Of a stretch of 64,000 nt of DNA, positions 33,390 to 46,697 are shown piece after piece (the first letter of the stretch is position 1; the number at the start of each line of letters is the position of its first letter). The translations under genes and the position numbers were made by a program. The notes beneath the pieces were generated by a model. The model was not told the DNA's origin, did not search any database, and was given only the letters and a program-made list of their open reading frames with translations. The stretch is from Drosophila miranda (taxonomy: Eukaryota; Arthropoda; Insecta; Diptera; Drosophilidae). The DNA is taken from assembly GCF_003369915.1 (NCBI RefSeq), contig NC_046676.1, positions 14,800,001 to 14,864,000 of the forward strand. Reading direction: 5' to 3'.

Positions 33390-36300
33390 ACTCTCTCCCT
33401 CAACTCAATTGATGTTTGCTTCTTGTTTGGATTCTCTTTGGATGTTGCCGAGTGCAGACTGTACCGTAGTGGCCGCTTACAAAGCATAAATCATGGCATG
33501 AAAAGAAAACTATTAAAATAGCAATTACGCCAAAAAATGAAAATGGGAGATTGTTGCACAATGTCCGTGTGTGCCGCCGAGTGCCTAAACAAATATTGAC
33601 TAAGTACCACAGCAAACAATGCGATGGGATTGCCGATTGCAGAGGAGAGAGAGGAAAACGAAAGCCGTGTATCCTTTGTGAGTGTGATAAGGATTAAAAA
33701 GCCGGTCGCTCCGGTCGCTCCGAAGGTGAAACATGCAGCTAAAAGTGCTAAATAAATAGAGGAATTGCCACACAAAGAGCGCTACATGAATTGAAATGAA
33801 TTCTATTTCTCTCACTTTTCCTCCTCCCCCCTCCCTTTCTCCTTTTTTTGGTGTGATAAGCTCTGGTGGTGGTGAGGGGAGGGTAGCGGAACGGACAAAA
33901 TGGCTTCAGTCAGGCCTAGAAGGAAACTGGGACGATCGAGGCCTGAGAGACGAGACCAGTTCAGCTATTAACTAACAAGTTATTACCACTAAGGGCCTCT
34001 TCCAGCTACACTGAGACATCAAATCCCCGGCTAGACGATAGATCTCTAAAACATTCTCATTAAAAGCAGAATCTGGCATCTTTTACGGCCTTTCCCTGGA
34101 ACTGGAAATGCTTGCCTTAGTTGTTGTTGAATTTTTCGCAGTGTACGGTGGCGGACAGTGGTTGCCCCATGTCGACCAGGTGGTCGTTGCCCCAGCAACC
34201 AACATTTATAAACAAGTTTTCCATGGCAGTACGTCATCAGCAGCGTTTATCGTTGTCGTTCTTGGTCTCGTTTCGCTGTACTTTGACTTTGCAACAAAGA
34301 GGATGCAGCAAGGCAATTGCGGCTGCAAACAGGAAGAGGAAACGGCAGAAGGGGACCAATAAAAACATGCCCATCGTCATCAAAGGACTCCCTCTACCTC
34401 GCAAAAACCTAATTACTTGCAAATACTTTTCAAACTCATTCGCAGCTGCTGCCTCCGGCATTTGAAGAATGTTTTTTCCATTATTCATTAAATGGGAATC
34501 TGGGCTGCACTCTCGGGCAACTAATTTGGGCTTTGGGCACACGCCCTGTTGAGATCTCGAGAGGAGCATCAATTGCGCATCGAAATGTTTAAGCGTAAAT
34601 ATTATTAAATTTAAGATTTGCACCCTTCTAAAGGGACTACAGAGAGCGAGGGAGTGGGCGAAATTGCATTTGTATTTAAGGGCGCGATTGGAGTACTTGA
34701 TAATGCTCACTTGAGTTTAATTCGCAATTTGCCATACAACAATTTGCATAAAAGTTAATCAACAGCAGCAGAAGGGCGTCATAGAGGGACTGGGGACGGT
34801 CCGAACAGATCTTGCCAAGACTGGAATTAACGTAGAAGCTTCTGTATATATCACAGAACTCTCGCTGGATCACACATAATGGAACAATTAAAGTTAATTG
34901 AGCATGATCCGAGGATCTGCATCCCTCGATCAGATCCCAGATAAGTATCATCTGCTCACTTCCTGTACCGAAACTAAGCCAAACAATAACCCAATTTTCG
35001 ACAGCTGTCTGCGATTCTTCAGCAAATTCAGCATTCTTAGCAGAAAACAAACGCTGGCCGTTCTTTCCCTCCTCACGTGAGCAGTAGCTCAAGGTGAGGT
35101 TTATTATGGAAATACGAGTGTGATTTCGCTGGGGCAAGCACGAATTTGAATGGGAGCCAGGTGCAAGTCGATGCACATGTCTCTGTTTACTCATACTCCT
35201 CTCCCTCTCCCTCCCATTCTCTCTGTTTATCTCTTCCAAAGTGCTGTTTGGGTGTTCAATAAAAAACGGAGAATAACCAATTGATTTGCATGGCAACGCA
35301 CAAATTGGCATGCACTCTAGACTCCCCGACGGAGTCCAGCCCAACACCCCGAAAACTGCTGGCAAAACGGAAATGGTTGATTAGGGGTTCCTCCGGTTTG
35401 GTCCCTGGGCGGGACGCTGGTACTGGGTACTGTGTACCCTTTTCGCCTGGGGGGTTAGGGTTGCTTAGACAAGGGATCGGATCGGATCGGATCGCTGCGG
35501 CTTGTTTGTTTGCACTTTACACAACACACACACACACACGCACACCGATTGTTTGGGTTACCTTTTTAGCTTGTAATTTATATATTTTGTATATTTTGTA
35601 TTCTTCGATTGTATTCGCCGGCTATCAAAATAAAAATTATGTAGCCTGGCGAACACGGAAGGGCGGGGTGGGGCAAGGGCTGGCCTGGTCTGGCCAGGGG
35701 TGTGACAGGGGCAGAAACCATGCTCTCAGGCTCTAGCATTGTTTGTTGTTTACTCTTTCTTTCATTCACGGTTCCCTGTTTTTTGCTGCACCGTGCCCCC
35801 TCCCCTGCTGGCCACCCATTGCCGAGAGCCGAGAGCAAAGCCTAGACCGTGTCTGATACGTACGTAAGAAACAGCCCTCCAGTGCAAAAAGCATTTGCAC
35901 GGGCCGTTGTTCCCGATGTTTGCTTAAGCCCATACCTTTGCCCATTTGCCCATGCCCAGGACCTAGGCCCGGGGACCATCAAACGTTCCGTGGAACGTTT
36001 TCAAGTTGCGGAAGCAATTGCGCGTGCTGAAGTTGTCGAATGCCTCAAAAACTCGGAATGGCAAATGGGAGCGGGAGCGGGAGCGGGAACGGGAACGGGA
36101 ACGGGAATGTGCATGGAAATGGAAATGGGAATGCTGTATAAAGCACAAAAGGCAACAACTCCTCCAGTTCTCTTCAGAGCACGCCTCCTGCACTCGCATC
36201 TCTCCACCCTTGAAGTTCCTGGATGGATGACTGCATGGATCGCCTCGTTGGCGCATTTCAAAGCCTGGGTTTGTTTGCTTAAGCTCTTTAAATTAGAGCG

Positions 36301-37968
36301 TAAAAAAGTGTGAAACTCCACACAGAAACCTCCTGGCAAACACTGGACACCCGACCCGTAACCGGGGACCCACCCTAGGCCTTTGATTTATGGGAACAGC
36401 AGGAAAAAGTTAAGCCATTTCTGACTTGCCATCAAGCGTATCCACGTTATTGCGGTTCACTTTATTGCTTTCCAGGTCCATTTTTGAGCATGCTACTCCA
36501 GTATGGTATTGGATGCCCCACACCCCAATTAAAGATTGCACAAGTTCAGATACGACGCCCAACGAGCAGAGCAGCGCAGTGTAGTGTGGTGTGGTATAGG
36601 GTGTGCCCGGCCCACCATTTCTTTCCAGGTATTAGGCATTAAGTATCTATCGGATTAGTTACACTAATTGCTTTTTTGTTGCCGCTGCCGATGACGCTGC
36701 GATCTTGTTAAGAAACCATTACGGAGGGTTCGGTGCGCAGGGTCATAGTTCAGGTAGAACAGCAGCTAGCACCTGTACGGGATTAACCTTGTACAAGAAC
36801 GGTGCATTCTACCTGTGGACCAAATTATTTTATTAGCTTTTCCCTTCTTTTCGGGAAAGGAAAGGCTCTCTACAAGAAATACAAAGAAATGGAAAACACA
36901 AAGCATTTGGCACTTGTCCAGCCTGGAATTTCCAATGAAATTTCACAGTGTCCGAGCCAGTGTGCATGGCAATAAAATCAAGGGCCTAGAACTGGCACCG
37001 CTCCCTTAAAGAAACAATTGCGAAATATGGCTACCGAACAGGTTGCGCTGGGGTGGCTTGTGGGGGAGAAAGAAGGTGAAAGAAGACAGCAGGCAAACGG
37101 CAAACGGCATAATAGCAACAACTAAATAAACAAAGCTTGAGAGGTGACGCCTGAGTGAGTCACGGTCACTCTCACACACACACCTACACAAAAGCACTCA
37201 CCCTCTCTCTCTCCCAACTATGGTCAAAGCGGGACAGACAGACAGACAAGCAGCGAGAGAGGAGAGCGCCAGAACAGAGCACCCATCAAACGCTATGTTG
37301 TACATGTAATACATGTACATGGCATGGGTTAAACGCCCCACAACCCACATCCCGCACGGAAAACGGTAAATAGTAATTTCGAAACATTGAAGTTTGTGGA
37401 AGAAAGACTCACCCGTTGGCAGAATGGCATTGTTCTCGCGACGCCATGTGATGGTCGGGGTCGGATAACCGCTGGCAAAGCACTCCATTTGGACCTCGCT
37501 GCCCTCGCTGGCCACAATCGATTGCGTGGAATTGTCGGAGATAACGGGCGGGCGGCGCACAGAGAGCTTGACTTCGGCGCTCACCTTGTGCACGGTGGAG
37601 ATCACCACCTGACAGGTGTAGGTGCCAGCGTCCGTCTCCTGGATGTCCTTTATTTGCAGTTTGTAGGTGGAAGAGCTGGGATCGTAGCGCAGCGAGAAGC
37701 GCGAGTCTTTGATGACGAGCGTGGAGCCCGTGGAGAGGAAGACCGGATCCGAGTCGGTCTTGAGGAAGAGCACATTGTACTCCTTGGCATACTGAACGGA
37801 GCAGTCGAACTCGACAGTGCCGCCGATGTCCTTGATCTGCTCCTGTGTGATGTAGGAAATGGTTGGCGTCCTCTGCGCCTCTGCCTGCGTGGCGAGGAGG
37901 GCAAGTCCCAGCAAAAGGGAGCCAGCCAACGTGCTTCCCACGTTATTTACCATCTTGGGGCGCCACAT
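27355..37968 (-). CDS. Lac: Lachesin, GPI-anchored immunoglobulin-superfamily adhesion protein
   Basis: Lachesin is a homophilic cell-surface protein of septate junctions, needed for tracheal tube size and present in neurons. Two coding exons, 37968-37413 and 27896-27355, join in phase across a 9.5-kb intron to 365 residues. Visible: a signal peptide (GSLLLGLALLATQAEA), then three Ig domains with their Cys and Trp/Tyr marks: VEFDC...GTYTCQVV; VQMECFASGYPTPTITW (split by the intron after NNAILPT)...GTYYCVADNG; LECHIEAYPPPAIVW...GDYVCKATN. A hydrophobic tail (ATSFALVGILLALLFTR) with no cytoplasmic part is typical of a GPI signal. The Met at 37968 is chosen over the longer upstream open frame because it gives the signal peptide. 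A motif 1/motif 6 promoter block lies at about 38.46-38.54 kb pointing this way. Confidence 0.95.
33351..33384. repeat. (CT)n microsatellite
   Basis: A pure CT run of 34 bp in the Lac intron. On the Lac sense strand it is a GAGA-factor type (AG)n tract. Confidence 0.95.
36067..36107. repeat. Hexanucleotide tandem repeat GGGAGC/GGGAAC
   Basis: About seven 6-bp units of GGGARC inside the Lac intron, purine on the plus strand. Confidence 0.85.
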
Positions 37969-38454
37969 ATTATTGGGAAAACTGTTGATGAATTTGCCTG
38001 AGTTTCGCGTGCGCCAAATGTGAAAACGCGCCCAGCACCACACCCTACACAATCGAGAGCTGTTAATAACGCGCGAGCGGAGCTGAGAGCGTGGGGAATG
38101 ATTTCTTGGCTGAAGAAAAGACGGTCGCCAAGCTACGCTCCACGTAGAAGAGAGAAGCAAGAGAAGACGACTCCAAAATAACACAGGTAGTGCTGTTTCG
38201 CTTACTTGCACGGGCAAGAGCGGATGCTGTCTGCGAGACACACTTGTCGGCTCGCTCTAAGCTGGTTTTGAGACTCTTTGGTCTCTCTCAGTGCCTCTTA
38301 ACTGGTTGAGTATGTATGCATATGCATGTAAGCCGAGTTTGATCAACTAAATTACTTTTCACACACGACGCAAGAAACAACTGAACTCTTCGAATGGCGC
38401 GGGACGAATAAAACTGTCGCTTTGAAAATTGCGCGTCTACAGCTTTGGAGGGCC

Positions 38455-38545
38455 GGCAGTGTGACCGCGCATTTTTCGATAAAATATATCGTCTGACCTT
38501 CAGAAATATACGAAAAATATACCGTCTCATTTTCAAAATATAGCG
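38455..38545 (-). promoter_or_regulatory. Motif 1 + motif 6 core-promoter block pointing at Lac
   Basis: AGTGTGACC (the reverse of Ohler motif 1) at 38458-38466 is followed by ATAAAATATATCGTCTGAC, AGAAATATACG and AAAAATATACCGTCTC, the reversed motif 6 series. Read on the minus strand it faces Lac, 490 bp from its start codon. Confidence 0.55.
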
Positions 38546-39150
38546 TTAATATAAAACAACTTTAGTTAAACCGCGGAAAATAATAATATTAAGAGCAATA
38601 ATTACTTTTGTAGGCCCATCCTATTCTTTATCCTTAATTTATTACCACGATACCTGTATGGTTAGTGATACCACCTAAACTGCGCTAAAATTCTTCAAGA
38701 TTCATCATTTTCGCGAAGAGTATCCACTAGTCGCCAATGTATAAATCGTACTGTCAATGATCAGAACTGATATCGCTCGATTTTGATATTCGGCTTGGGA
38801 TTACCATCTAATCAACATACATGCTCGCCAAATAGAAATTGTTTGAAAAATGCAAGTTTACTATATTGATTAAATTCATGAAATATACCATTTTTAACCA
38901 ATATACCAGTAAATATACCTTCAACTCAATTTCGATATACTGAAAAGTAAATTGATACATTTGAAAATTGCGCCTCACAACTTCGGAACGGTGGACTAGA
39001 GCTGGAAGAACACCGATATCACTATACCGATGATTTCCCGATAGGTGAAGTGCTGCAAAACACATCAGAAAGAGGAATGTCAGTGCTGTAAAGAGTATAA
39101 AATATATCGATAAGATACGATTAATTGGGCGCGCACTCAAACACACTTAG
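38546..39150. repeat. Dispersed repeat next to the Lac promoter block
   Basis: CCGCGGAAAATAATAATATTAA, GCTAAAATTCTTCAAGATTC and related motifs match the repeats at 17500-17580 and 56200-56280. More motif-6-like ATATACC elements occur at 38880-38935. Confidence 0.6.
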
Positions 39151-41155
39151 ATTTTTCAAATTTTAATATTATTTATTACTTTGGACTCATAACTTTTCCC
39201 CTTCACGCTTAAACGAAATTAAATTGGTTCGACCAGCATAGTGAACAATCTATTCCGGCTGGGTTGAATATCGATGGAGGCAAAGATACGCCATTGATTG
39301 CATTAATAAGGAATTTAAAAAATTGTTTGTTTGATTGTTTAAAATGTGGTTTTATTTAGTTTTCTCATTTTGTAATATTTTTCAGTATTTAATGTATGTA
39401 TACTTTCTATAAATTTCTGTGGTTTTTGTTTTCGTTTTCTATCTCGTGATCTATGCTTTATATGATTATATTGTATAACATTTTGTATGAATGAATATTA
39501 TAAAGTGATAATAATAGAAATTAAATCGAATTGGATCGCGATGCTGTTCATGCTCCTAGTTTCGGTTTAGTGTTCAACATTGGATTGGAATTTATTTTCT
39601 TTTCTTTTAAATAGTTATTGGCTTTACCGTATATCAAAGTGTATATTTCATATCCATTATATTGGATTGCCGATCTGGACCTACCACGAATCAGGCGCTT
39701 AGAATTTGTTTTTGATTTCTCAACAAATATCAAGTATCTAGTATTAAGTACATTTTTAAATGTCTATATCGTATTTGTATTTGCATTACGTGTTTGATTT
39801 TCACTTTGTTAATAAATATCCGCTTACGGAGGCGCTTAAAAGTCTAAAAGCCAAATACGAAATCGTAAAAACCTAAATTAAAAAAAAAAAAAACCCTCGA
39901 TCTATCCATGCTCCCATCGAAAGTTTCCACGAGATTCAAGAGATTTGCGACTTAAAAGTGCAGTGCAACTGCGAGTCTTATTCATTGCTTCTTTACTGTC
40001 TACCGTGTGTTTGCATAAAATAATCATATAAATATATATGTGTGTATTATACCACTCCGCAAAAGTATAAATTGTAGGGATTAAGGTAGTGTAGGCTACG
40101 ACTACTCCATAAAATAATCAATAAATAAATTGCTCTAAGTCAACATAAGAATTAGGGTAAAAAGCTAAGCGAGAGTCGTCTTCTTCGTATCGTCGTATCA
40201 GCTGCCTCGTATTCCTGCACTCCAGTGTACTCCATTCCTGCATGTCTGCATTGCATTCCTGCTGCTGCTGCTGTTACCCATCCGGCTCTGCCTTCACTGG
40301 TCCACTGAGACGAATTAGTTATTTTGTGAATTAAGACTCCATTGTGCAAACTGCTCCTGCCATTGGCTATTCGCATTTGCCTGCGGGGAGGAGGGGAGAA
40401 ATTTCGATTAAATATGATGAACTGCAGTGTTAAACATACGATATAGCCGTACTCAAGTAAACTCTGGCATGCAAAGGCAATCAAAAAGGGGAAATCAACT
40501 AAACTAGCTACAGGATATACATAGAGAGATATATATGTATATGTTCATAGATCAAATATACGAGTATGATTGTTGAATCGAGTGCATAGTACGAGTAGTA
40601 ATAGGAGTACAAATCATAAGTAAAGATATACAGCGCCAAGAACAACGTCAATAATCAGTTTGAGGAGGATTTCGGAGCGAAATCCTTTACCTTTTCGGTC
40701 CACTCTTGGTTATATGATTGAGATTCGTCGAAATCTGAAATTGTATCAAGTTTGCGGTAAACATAAGTGTCATTTATAAGACCAGAACGAACCAAAACAA
40801 AGATAATTCATTCGATTCCTTTTTCAGATTTTCAGACAAGCAGCCAACACATGAAACATACGAATACGAGTGTATCTAAACTAACAAGAATGGGCTCACG
40901 GAGAGCTAGATAGATATATATGTATAGAGATGCGATTGATAGTGCATCCGTAATGAGATCTAAACAGAATAGAGTAGAATAGAATAGAGTGGAGTGGAGT
41001 GGAACCTAGACAGCTACCTGCGAGCGGGTTGAGGATGAGTGAGCGATTCAAGATGACTCTAGATCAAAGGCAATGGCAATGGCAAAGGCTAAGAATATTT
41101 TGTGGCTATATTTTACCTGAACGACGGTTATATCTTGTAACCTACGACGAACGGA

Positions 41156-44100
41156 TTATATATTCAAACTATACTTCATGATATAAGCGTGCATTATCAA
41201 CTGCAGTTCATCGATTGTCTCACCGATCTCGTGCAGGGCCGGGAACCCCGCCTGGTCATCGTCGATGAAGAGTTCGGGATGGTTGCGATAGCCCAGAATG
41301 CGGTTCACCTGCGACTGCTCGTCGCCGAGGCCGAAGGTGTAATCGAAATGAACCGGCGACAGGCGGGTATCATCCATATCTGAATCGGATTCAGGTGGGG
41401 CCCCTTGGCACTCGTACTCCCCGTCGGTGCGGAAGATCTCCTCATACACCTGGCAGTCGCAATCGTTGCACTCGCACTGACTCGAGCCCGAGGACTCGGC
41501 GCCCTCGATGTGTCGATATTCTTGAAGGTTTTATTTTAATTTTCATTTTCAATTTAATGATTTTTTTTGAATTTTTTTTGGTTTCCCGTTTAGTTGACAT
41601 ACAAGAAATGAGGGAAAATGATAAAAGAAATGAAACCACGGAACAGAGAAGAAGTAGAGCGGTGGATTCAACTCAATGTTTGCAGCATTTTTTCTTATGC
41701 CGTCTATTTGGGAAATAATCTAAAATCAAAAGCAAACAAAAAGTAAAAAAACAGAATTGAGTTCAGGCTCAAAGAAGGAGGCCTCGAAGAAGGAGGAGCA
41801 GAAGGAGCAGGAGGAGGGCAAGGGCAACGACGTTGGCAGCGACGACAGCGACCAGGACAACTTACCCAACGGCATTATGAAACGAGCCTGGGGCAGGGAG
41901 CTTCCGCCTTGTCCTTGTCCCGTTGCCCGTCCTGCAAAAGCGATAGACAAACACAAAGAGAGAGAGAGAGAGAGAGACCCAAAAACATACGCACACAGAA
42001 ACAGAGAAAAGCATTCCATTCGAGGCGGGGGTGGGTGGGTGAGTGATTGTGGAGTGAGAGGAGAGCAGGTGGCTAGTGGCGGGTGCTGGCTCTAGAAGCT
42101 ACTAAGTGCTACTAAATATCATTCCATTTTGGGTGCTTCTAATTGCGGTGCAAGAGCAGTCCAGGCAACTGCCGGTAACAGCAAATCTTCATCAGCAGAG
42201 AAGCTTTAGCGGGGGATCAGCACAGACACAGAACAGAGAGAGAGAGAGCGAGAGAGCGAGTGAGAAGAGTGAGGCGGAGAGCGGGGTCGTGGGCGTGGGC
42301 GTGGGCGGATCCAACGATTTACCTGCATTCAGGTCGCTGACCATATGGGATATGGCCGAGGTTATGTTATCGGCGGCTTCATTGAGCTCGGCATCGGCTG
42401 GACTGGGACTGGTGCTGCGCATTGGCGGTGGCGCTGCGAAGGCGAAGCGTTCAAGAAATTTGTGGTGTGTACGGTGTGTACGGTGTGTACGGTGTGTGTT
42501 TGTGTGTTGTGGTGGGTGTGCCACAGTGGGGTGGTGTTGCCCCTCCCCCGATTGCGGAGGAGGGGCCATTGAGTGAAGAATACATATTAATATCTATCCG
42601 ACTGTTTGACCTTCCCAAAAACTGTCGCGTGAACCAATTCTGCCATCAGCTTTCAATCAATTTTGCACAAAACGCCACCTAAATCCTTTCCCATCCTTCC
42701 CTACTCACTTGCACTGCCATTGGCCGCAAAGGCGCTGCGCATGTCGCTGCTGATCAGATTGAGCTGCTCCAGCTGGCTCTGGCTGAAGGGTCCGTGGCCA
42801 TGTCCCTGCTGATGCTGCTGCTGTTGCTGCTGCTGCTGCTGGGCCTGCATCATCTGCTGCTGGGTGACCCTTACTCCGGGCCCCCCCATGGGGTGCTGCA
42901 TTTGCTGGGCATGCAGGGCACTCATCGGCGAAGTGCCCAGGATGCCAGCTCCCCCGCCGCCCGGCATGGGTGGCGACTTGCCCGACCGGGGACTCGAATT
43001 GGGCGTGGACCGGGGCGAGGCAGTCTGTTGGTTCTTCAGCATCCGCATCAGTCCCTCCAGCTGCTCCATTAGCTGGCGCCGCGAGTCCTGCAAGGCACCC
43101 AAGTGGCCCTCCAGCTCCCCCTTGCGCTGGCGCAGGGCGCGCAGCTCGTTGATCAGAGCCGGATTCTCGGGGGCCATCTGCTCGGTCTCCTGCTGGCGAC
43201 GTAGGCGGGCTATCTCCCGCATAATCTCCTTGTTCTTCGACTCCAGCTGGGCGATCAGCTCGCGCTGGGCCCGCGAGTTGTCCGTGCCAATGGGCGTGGC
43301 GCTCTCGGACATATTCGAGGGCTGCGGGAATAACAGATTGGTTGAGTGGATGCTTTAAGATCAATGGATAGTGCTACTTACGGCTCGGTTCTCCTGGGCC
43401 AGACGGGCCGCATAGCGGGCAATCAGGCGATGCTCCTCATCGTTGGCCGAGGCGGCGGCTAGCCGGGAGATGGTGGTGCCGCCACCGCCGCCGGTACAGT
43501 TGGCACTGTCTATGCTGCGGCCGGTGGCCCGCGAGTCGAGGGTGCTGGAGCGGTCGAAGATGCCGGGCGGGAGGTGGCCGTGGTGGACGCCGGCGAGGGC
43601 CAGCGTGGGATCGTTGAAACCGTTGTGCGAGGGCAAGGGCGAGGGTGGCACGATGTGCGACAGGTTGAGGGTCTTTTCGGGCTGGTCCGGGAACCGTGGC
43701 AACACTTGCGTCGTCTTCTCGGGCACACAGCGGAAGCTCTTGCGCAGCGAGTGACCAATCTGTTTGCTGGGCGACTTGTAGCTCGAGTACTCCTTGACCT
43801 CGTGATCGTTTTGGTGATTCAGCGATGTCTTGCCGTGCCAAAAGCACTCCTGGCACAATTGGTAGGCGTGGCACCGCTGACAACGGTAACGAAATCCGGT
43901 GAAGTTTTCCTTGTGGCAAACAGAGCAGATCGTCGGGTGCACAATCGTCTCCACGGTGGCCAGCCTGTGCAGCAGTGGCAGCCACACGAGGCACGAGGGG
44001 CCCGGTTCGGACATAAGTGTTGCCATAAAATCGTTCACCGTCACCTTGTTCTCCGCCGGAAAGATCTCCTCCTCGAGCCCCTCCTTGTAGTGGAATGTGG

Positions 44101-44758
44101 GCGACTCGTAGACGGCCGCCGGCAGTGCCAGCACCTCCCGCAGGAACTCCCCCAGCTTCCAGGCCACCAGCTGTCCGGCTCCATCCGAAATCTGTGAAAA
44201 GATATCTGCAGCAAACGCAACAGAACAGAACAGATTAGATCTGATCTCTCTTTGAGGGAAGCTGAAGCCTACTCACATCTGAGCTTGTCCACCAGCTTGC
44301 CAGAGCACATGGTGGCCAGGGCCACCTTGATGGAGAACACACGTATCTTTCCCGAGTTATCACTGCAGAAAAGGAGGACAAAAATGAGAATCATGGAGCT
44401 ATGGTGCTATGGGGACGACCCACCTTGTATAGGCAGCCAGCAGCCAGTTGAGCAAGAGACCCGCCTTGGAGTCCACCGGCACCTGCTGGGCGGTGGGCAG
44501 GCGTTTGTTCAGATTGTGATAGAGCGACGAGACAAGGGTCTCCAGCCGGGCCACGCTGACCTCGCTCTGCGGCTCCAGGGTGTTCAGTCCGTTCTCGCGG
44601 AACGCCTCGATCACGTTCCATATGTCCACCAAATGGAGATTGGTCGACTTCTGTATGTAGCGCAGCTTCGAGGCCGTCCTGTACGAGGCGAAGCGTATGG
44701 AATCGAAGGTCTGTAGACGCAGATCCTGCAGGATGGCCACCCGCGGCTCCAGCTCCAT
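41156..44758 (-). CDS. Dyb: Dystrobrevin
   Basis: A cytoplasmic partner of dystrophin and syntrophin in the dystrophin-associated complex at muscle and neuronal membranes. Coding exons 44758-44424, 44362-44277, 44205-43382, 43321-42709, 42433-42323, 41931-41866 and 41520-41156 keep one frame for 799 residues. EF-hand-like region 1 starts at [20 protein letters not shown]; region 2 includes [11 protein letters not shown] and [14 protein letters not shown] zinc finger is at roughly 234-280 ([20 protein letters not shown]). The coiled-coil heptads at about 435-515 ([20 protein letters not shown]) are where dystrophin would pair. A Gln/His-rich linker and an acidic, Cys-containing tail ([16 protein letters not shown]) follow. 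The 66-bp exon 41931-41866 could be skipped or read through, so isoforms are likely. The 5' UTR is probably remote, near 55.2 kb. Confidence 0.93.
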
Positions 44759-46665
44759 TTTGATGTGCCTGTGGATTTAATTAAAAAGTATGCCACATAC
44801 ATTACTTATTATAATATAACACAATAATAATAATAGTTTCCCCCTCCCCCCCAACAAACTGGGTCATCGGTTGGGCGCGGGGGGCGTGGGGCGGGGGTGT
44901 CGGGGCACAGGACACATACAGCTCCCGCTGTCGCCTCTATTTTTTATTACATGTTCCATTGTGTTTGGCGTCTGCCTTCGACATCCTCCAATGGGGGTTG
45001 TCGTTGTCGTTGTCGTTATCGTCTGGCTGGCGGCAGCCACAGCATCGCCAGGCGCTGTGGCACGCGTCGGCTCCCTTGTGGCATTCGCCGGAAGTGGAAG
45101 TGAGCAATCCACAGAGGCAGGGCTCCCCTTCGTCCCCCCTTTTTCCAGGCAGTGATTGGAACAATGAAAAATTTCATAATCCAGCCACCCACGCAAAAGT
45201 TGTGCCACCATAAACCGCTTTGCCAGTCCAATTAATCGACAAGAGGATCCCACTTCCACACTTCCCCACTCCACTCTTCATCCCTCCCTTGGCATGTCCG
45301 AAGGATGCGAGTGAATGGGGAGCATAATTCATGCAACGAAGAACTTCAGAAGTTGCTGTCGCATCACGCTTCCCGTTCCATGACTTGCAATTGATTTTCC
45401 ATCTCACAGGGCGGCAAAAAGGATATAGGGAGGCATTTCGAATTGCAAAATACCCGGTAATCAGATTAGGACTAAGCCAAACAGCAATCAGGCATCATTC
45501 AATCGCTGCACGACTCATTAGATTGGTGCCAAAGTAGAGGCCCTGCAACTACAGAGTTCCATGTGCCAGAGTAGGGTCCAGTCCCAGTCGCCAGGCCACT
45601 CGAAAAGTAACTTGAAATGTCCTTGACAAAAGGAGAAAGACAACGCCTGTGAGTCATCGTGCTCGTTCGAAAAATAAATGAAGAGCAACGAGTAATCGGA
45701 GAACTTTTCTTTGCAGATCTGGTTTCAGTTTCTGTCTCACAAAACGCACATATGTATGTCTGGTGCTGTGCTGTGCTGTGCTGTCCTTTCCTGGCCAATT
45801 TAAAGAAGTCCTTCCATTTAAATGCTGCTTCCCTTTCCTGCCCGCCACTCAGATGGGAGGGGGGAGGGGAGGGCGACCAAAAACGGAATTCAATTTCCAA
45901 AACTGCAAACTTTTTGTGTGAAAGATGAGGAGTTGATGAGGCCGACCAAGGACGAGGAGCAGGAGGTGCAGGAGGCGCAGGATGCCACTGGTGATGGTGA
46001 TGATGATGATGATGAAAATGACTCAGAAGGCGCTCTTCTTTTCCACCACTTGGGCATACGAAATAGGAACACATAACAAACACTGAACGAAATAAAAATA
46101 CAAGTTTTTATTCTTCAAATGAAAAATGATTCAAAAATAGCTCGAGCCCCACTTTTAGAGTGTAGAGTACCTGTTTTTTTCTCAGTGTACACATATGCAC
46201 CCACACAATCACGTATTCGCCGGGCACGAAGCGAGTGCTGGGGAGCTTTGCAAATATTTGCGCACGAAAGTATGCAACAAGAAAGACCTGGCTGAATAAT
46301 TTCGAGTTTTGGTCAGGAAGGAAAGAGCAAGAGCGACGGAGAGAGAGAGAGAGAGAGAAAGAGAGTGCATAAAGAGAGGGAAGGAGAGCGGTGTATGGTG
46401 AGGGAATTCCGCATTGCCAGGGGCTGCTGCTGCAACTGCAGCTGGGACTCCTGCCACTGCTCCTGATCCCGTTCACGCCGCTGCTCCTAGCCCCCGAGCG
46501 ATGACATCCTGCTCCTCTCGGACGAGTTTGTGCCAAGTGGCCGCCCTCCGATTACACACAGAGGGCTGAGGGCAAAGGAGGACCCCTATTTGTGTCATTC
46601 AGAGAACTCTGCACTAAAAAATTCTCTTTTTCTGTCGTTGTCAGCATATGCATGCATACTAAAAA

Positions 46666-46697
<32 letters not shown>

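Larger units (their letters stand above)
27897..37412 (-). other. Lac intron, 9.5 kb, rich in simple repeats
   Basis: No exon or gene could be supported here. It contains (AG)n at 28566-28590, an (AAAGGC)n-like tract at 31301-31351, (CA)n at 33011-33034, (CT)n at 33351-33384, CATCATCAT at 32821-32842, and a (GGGAGC/GGGAAC)n tract at 36067-36107. The open frames reported by simple scans here are made of these tracts or are random. Large first introns of fly neural adhesion genes commonly hold enhancers; none can be named from sequence. Confidence 0.6.
37969..41155. other. Lac 5' region, dispersed repeats, and 3' flank of Dyb
   Basis: From left: the Lac 5' UTR (37969-about 38450), the promoter block, dispersed-repeat sequence to about 39150, with a TATCGATA at 39106-39113. 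Then AT-rich sequence to 41155 that is probably the Dyb 3' UTR; many short A/T runs and an AATAAA on the minus strand (plus TTTATT) at several places make the poly(A) site uncertain. No coding region supported. Confidence 0.5.

Noticed and set aside
28552-37373. Many open frames of 60-140 codons in the Lac intron
   Set aside because: They are made of (AG)n, (CA)n, (CT)n and hexanucleotide tracts or are random; no splice context, signal peptide or domain.
37198-38241. A 347-codon open frame extending Lachesin at both ends
   Set aside because: The N-terminal extension is basic and lies before the signal peptide (5' UTR), and the C-terminal part reads through the splice donor at 37412 into the intron.
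43361-44197. Long plus-strand and shifted frames over the Dyb exons
   Set aside because: GC-rich coding exons on the minus strand leave long antisense frames; the ZZ-domain frame is the real one.
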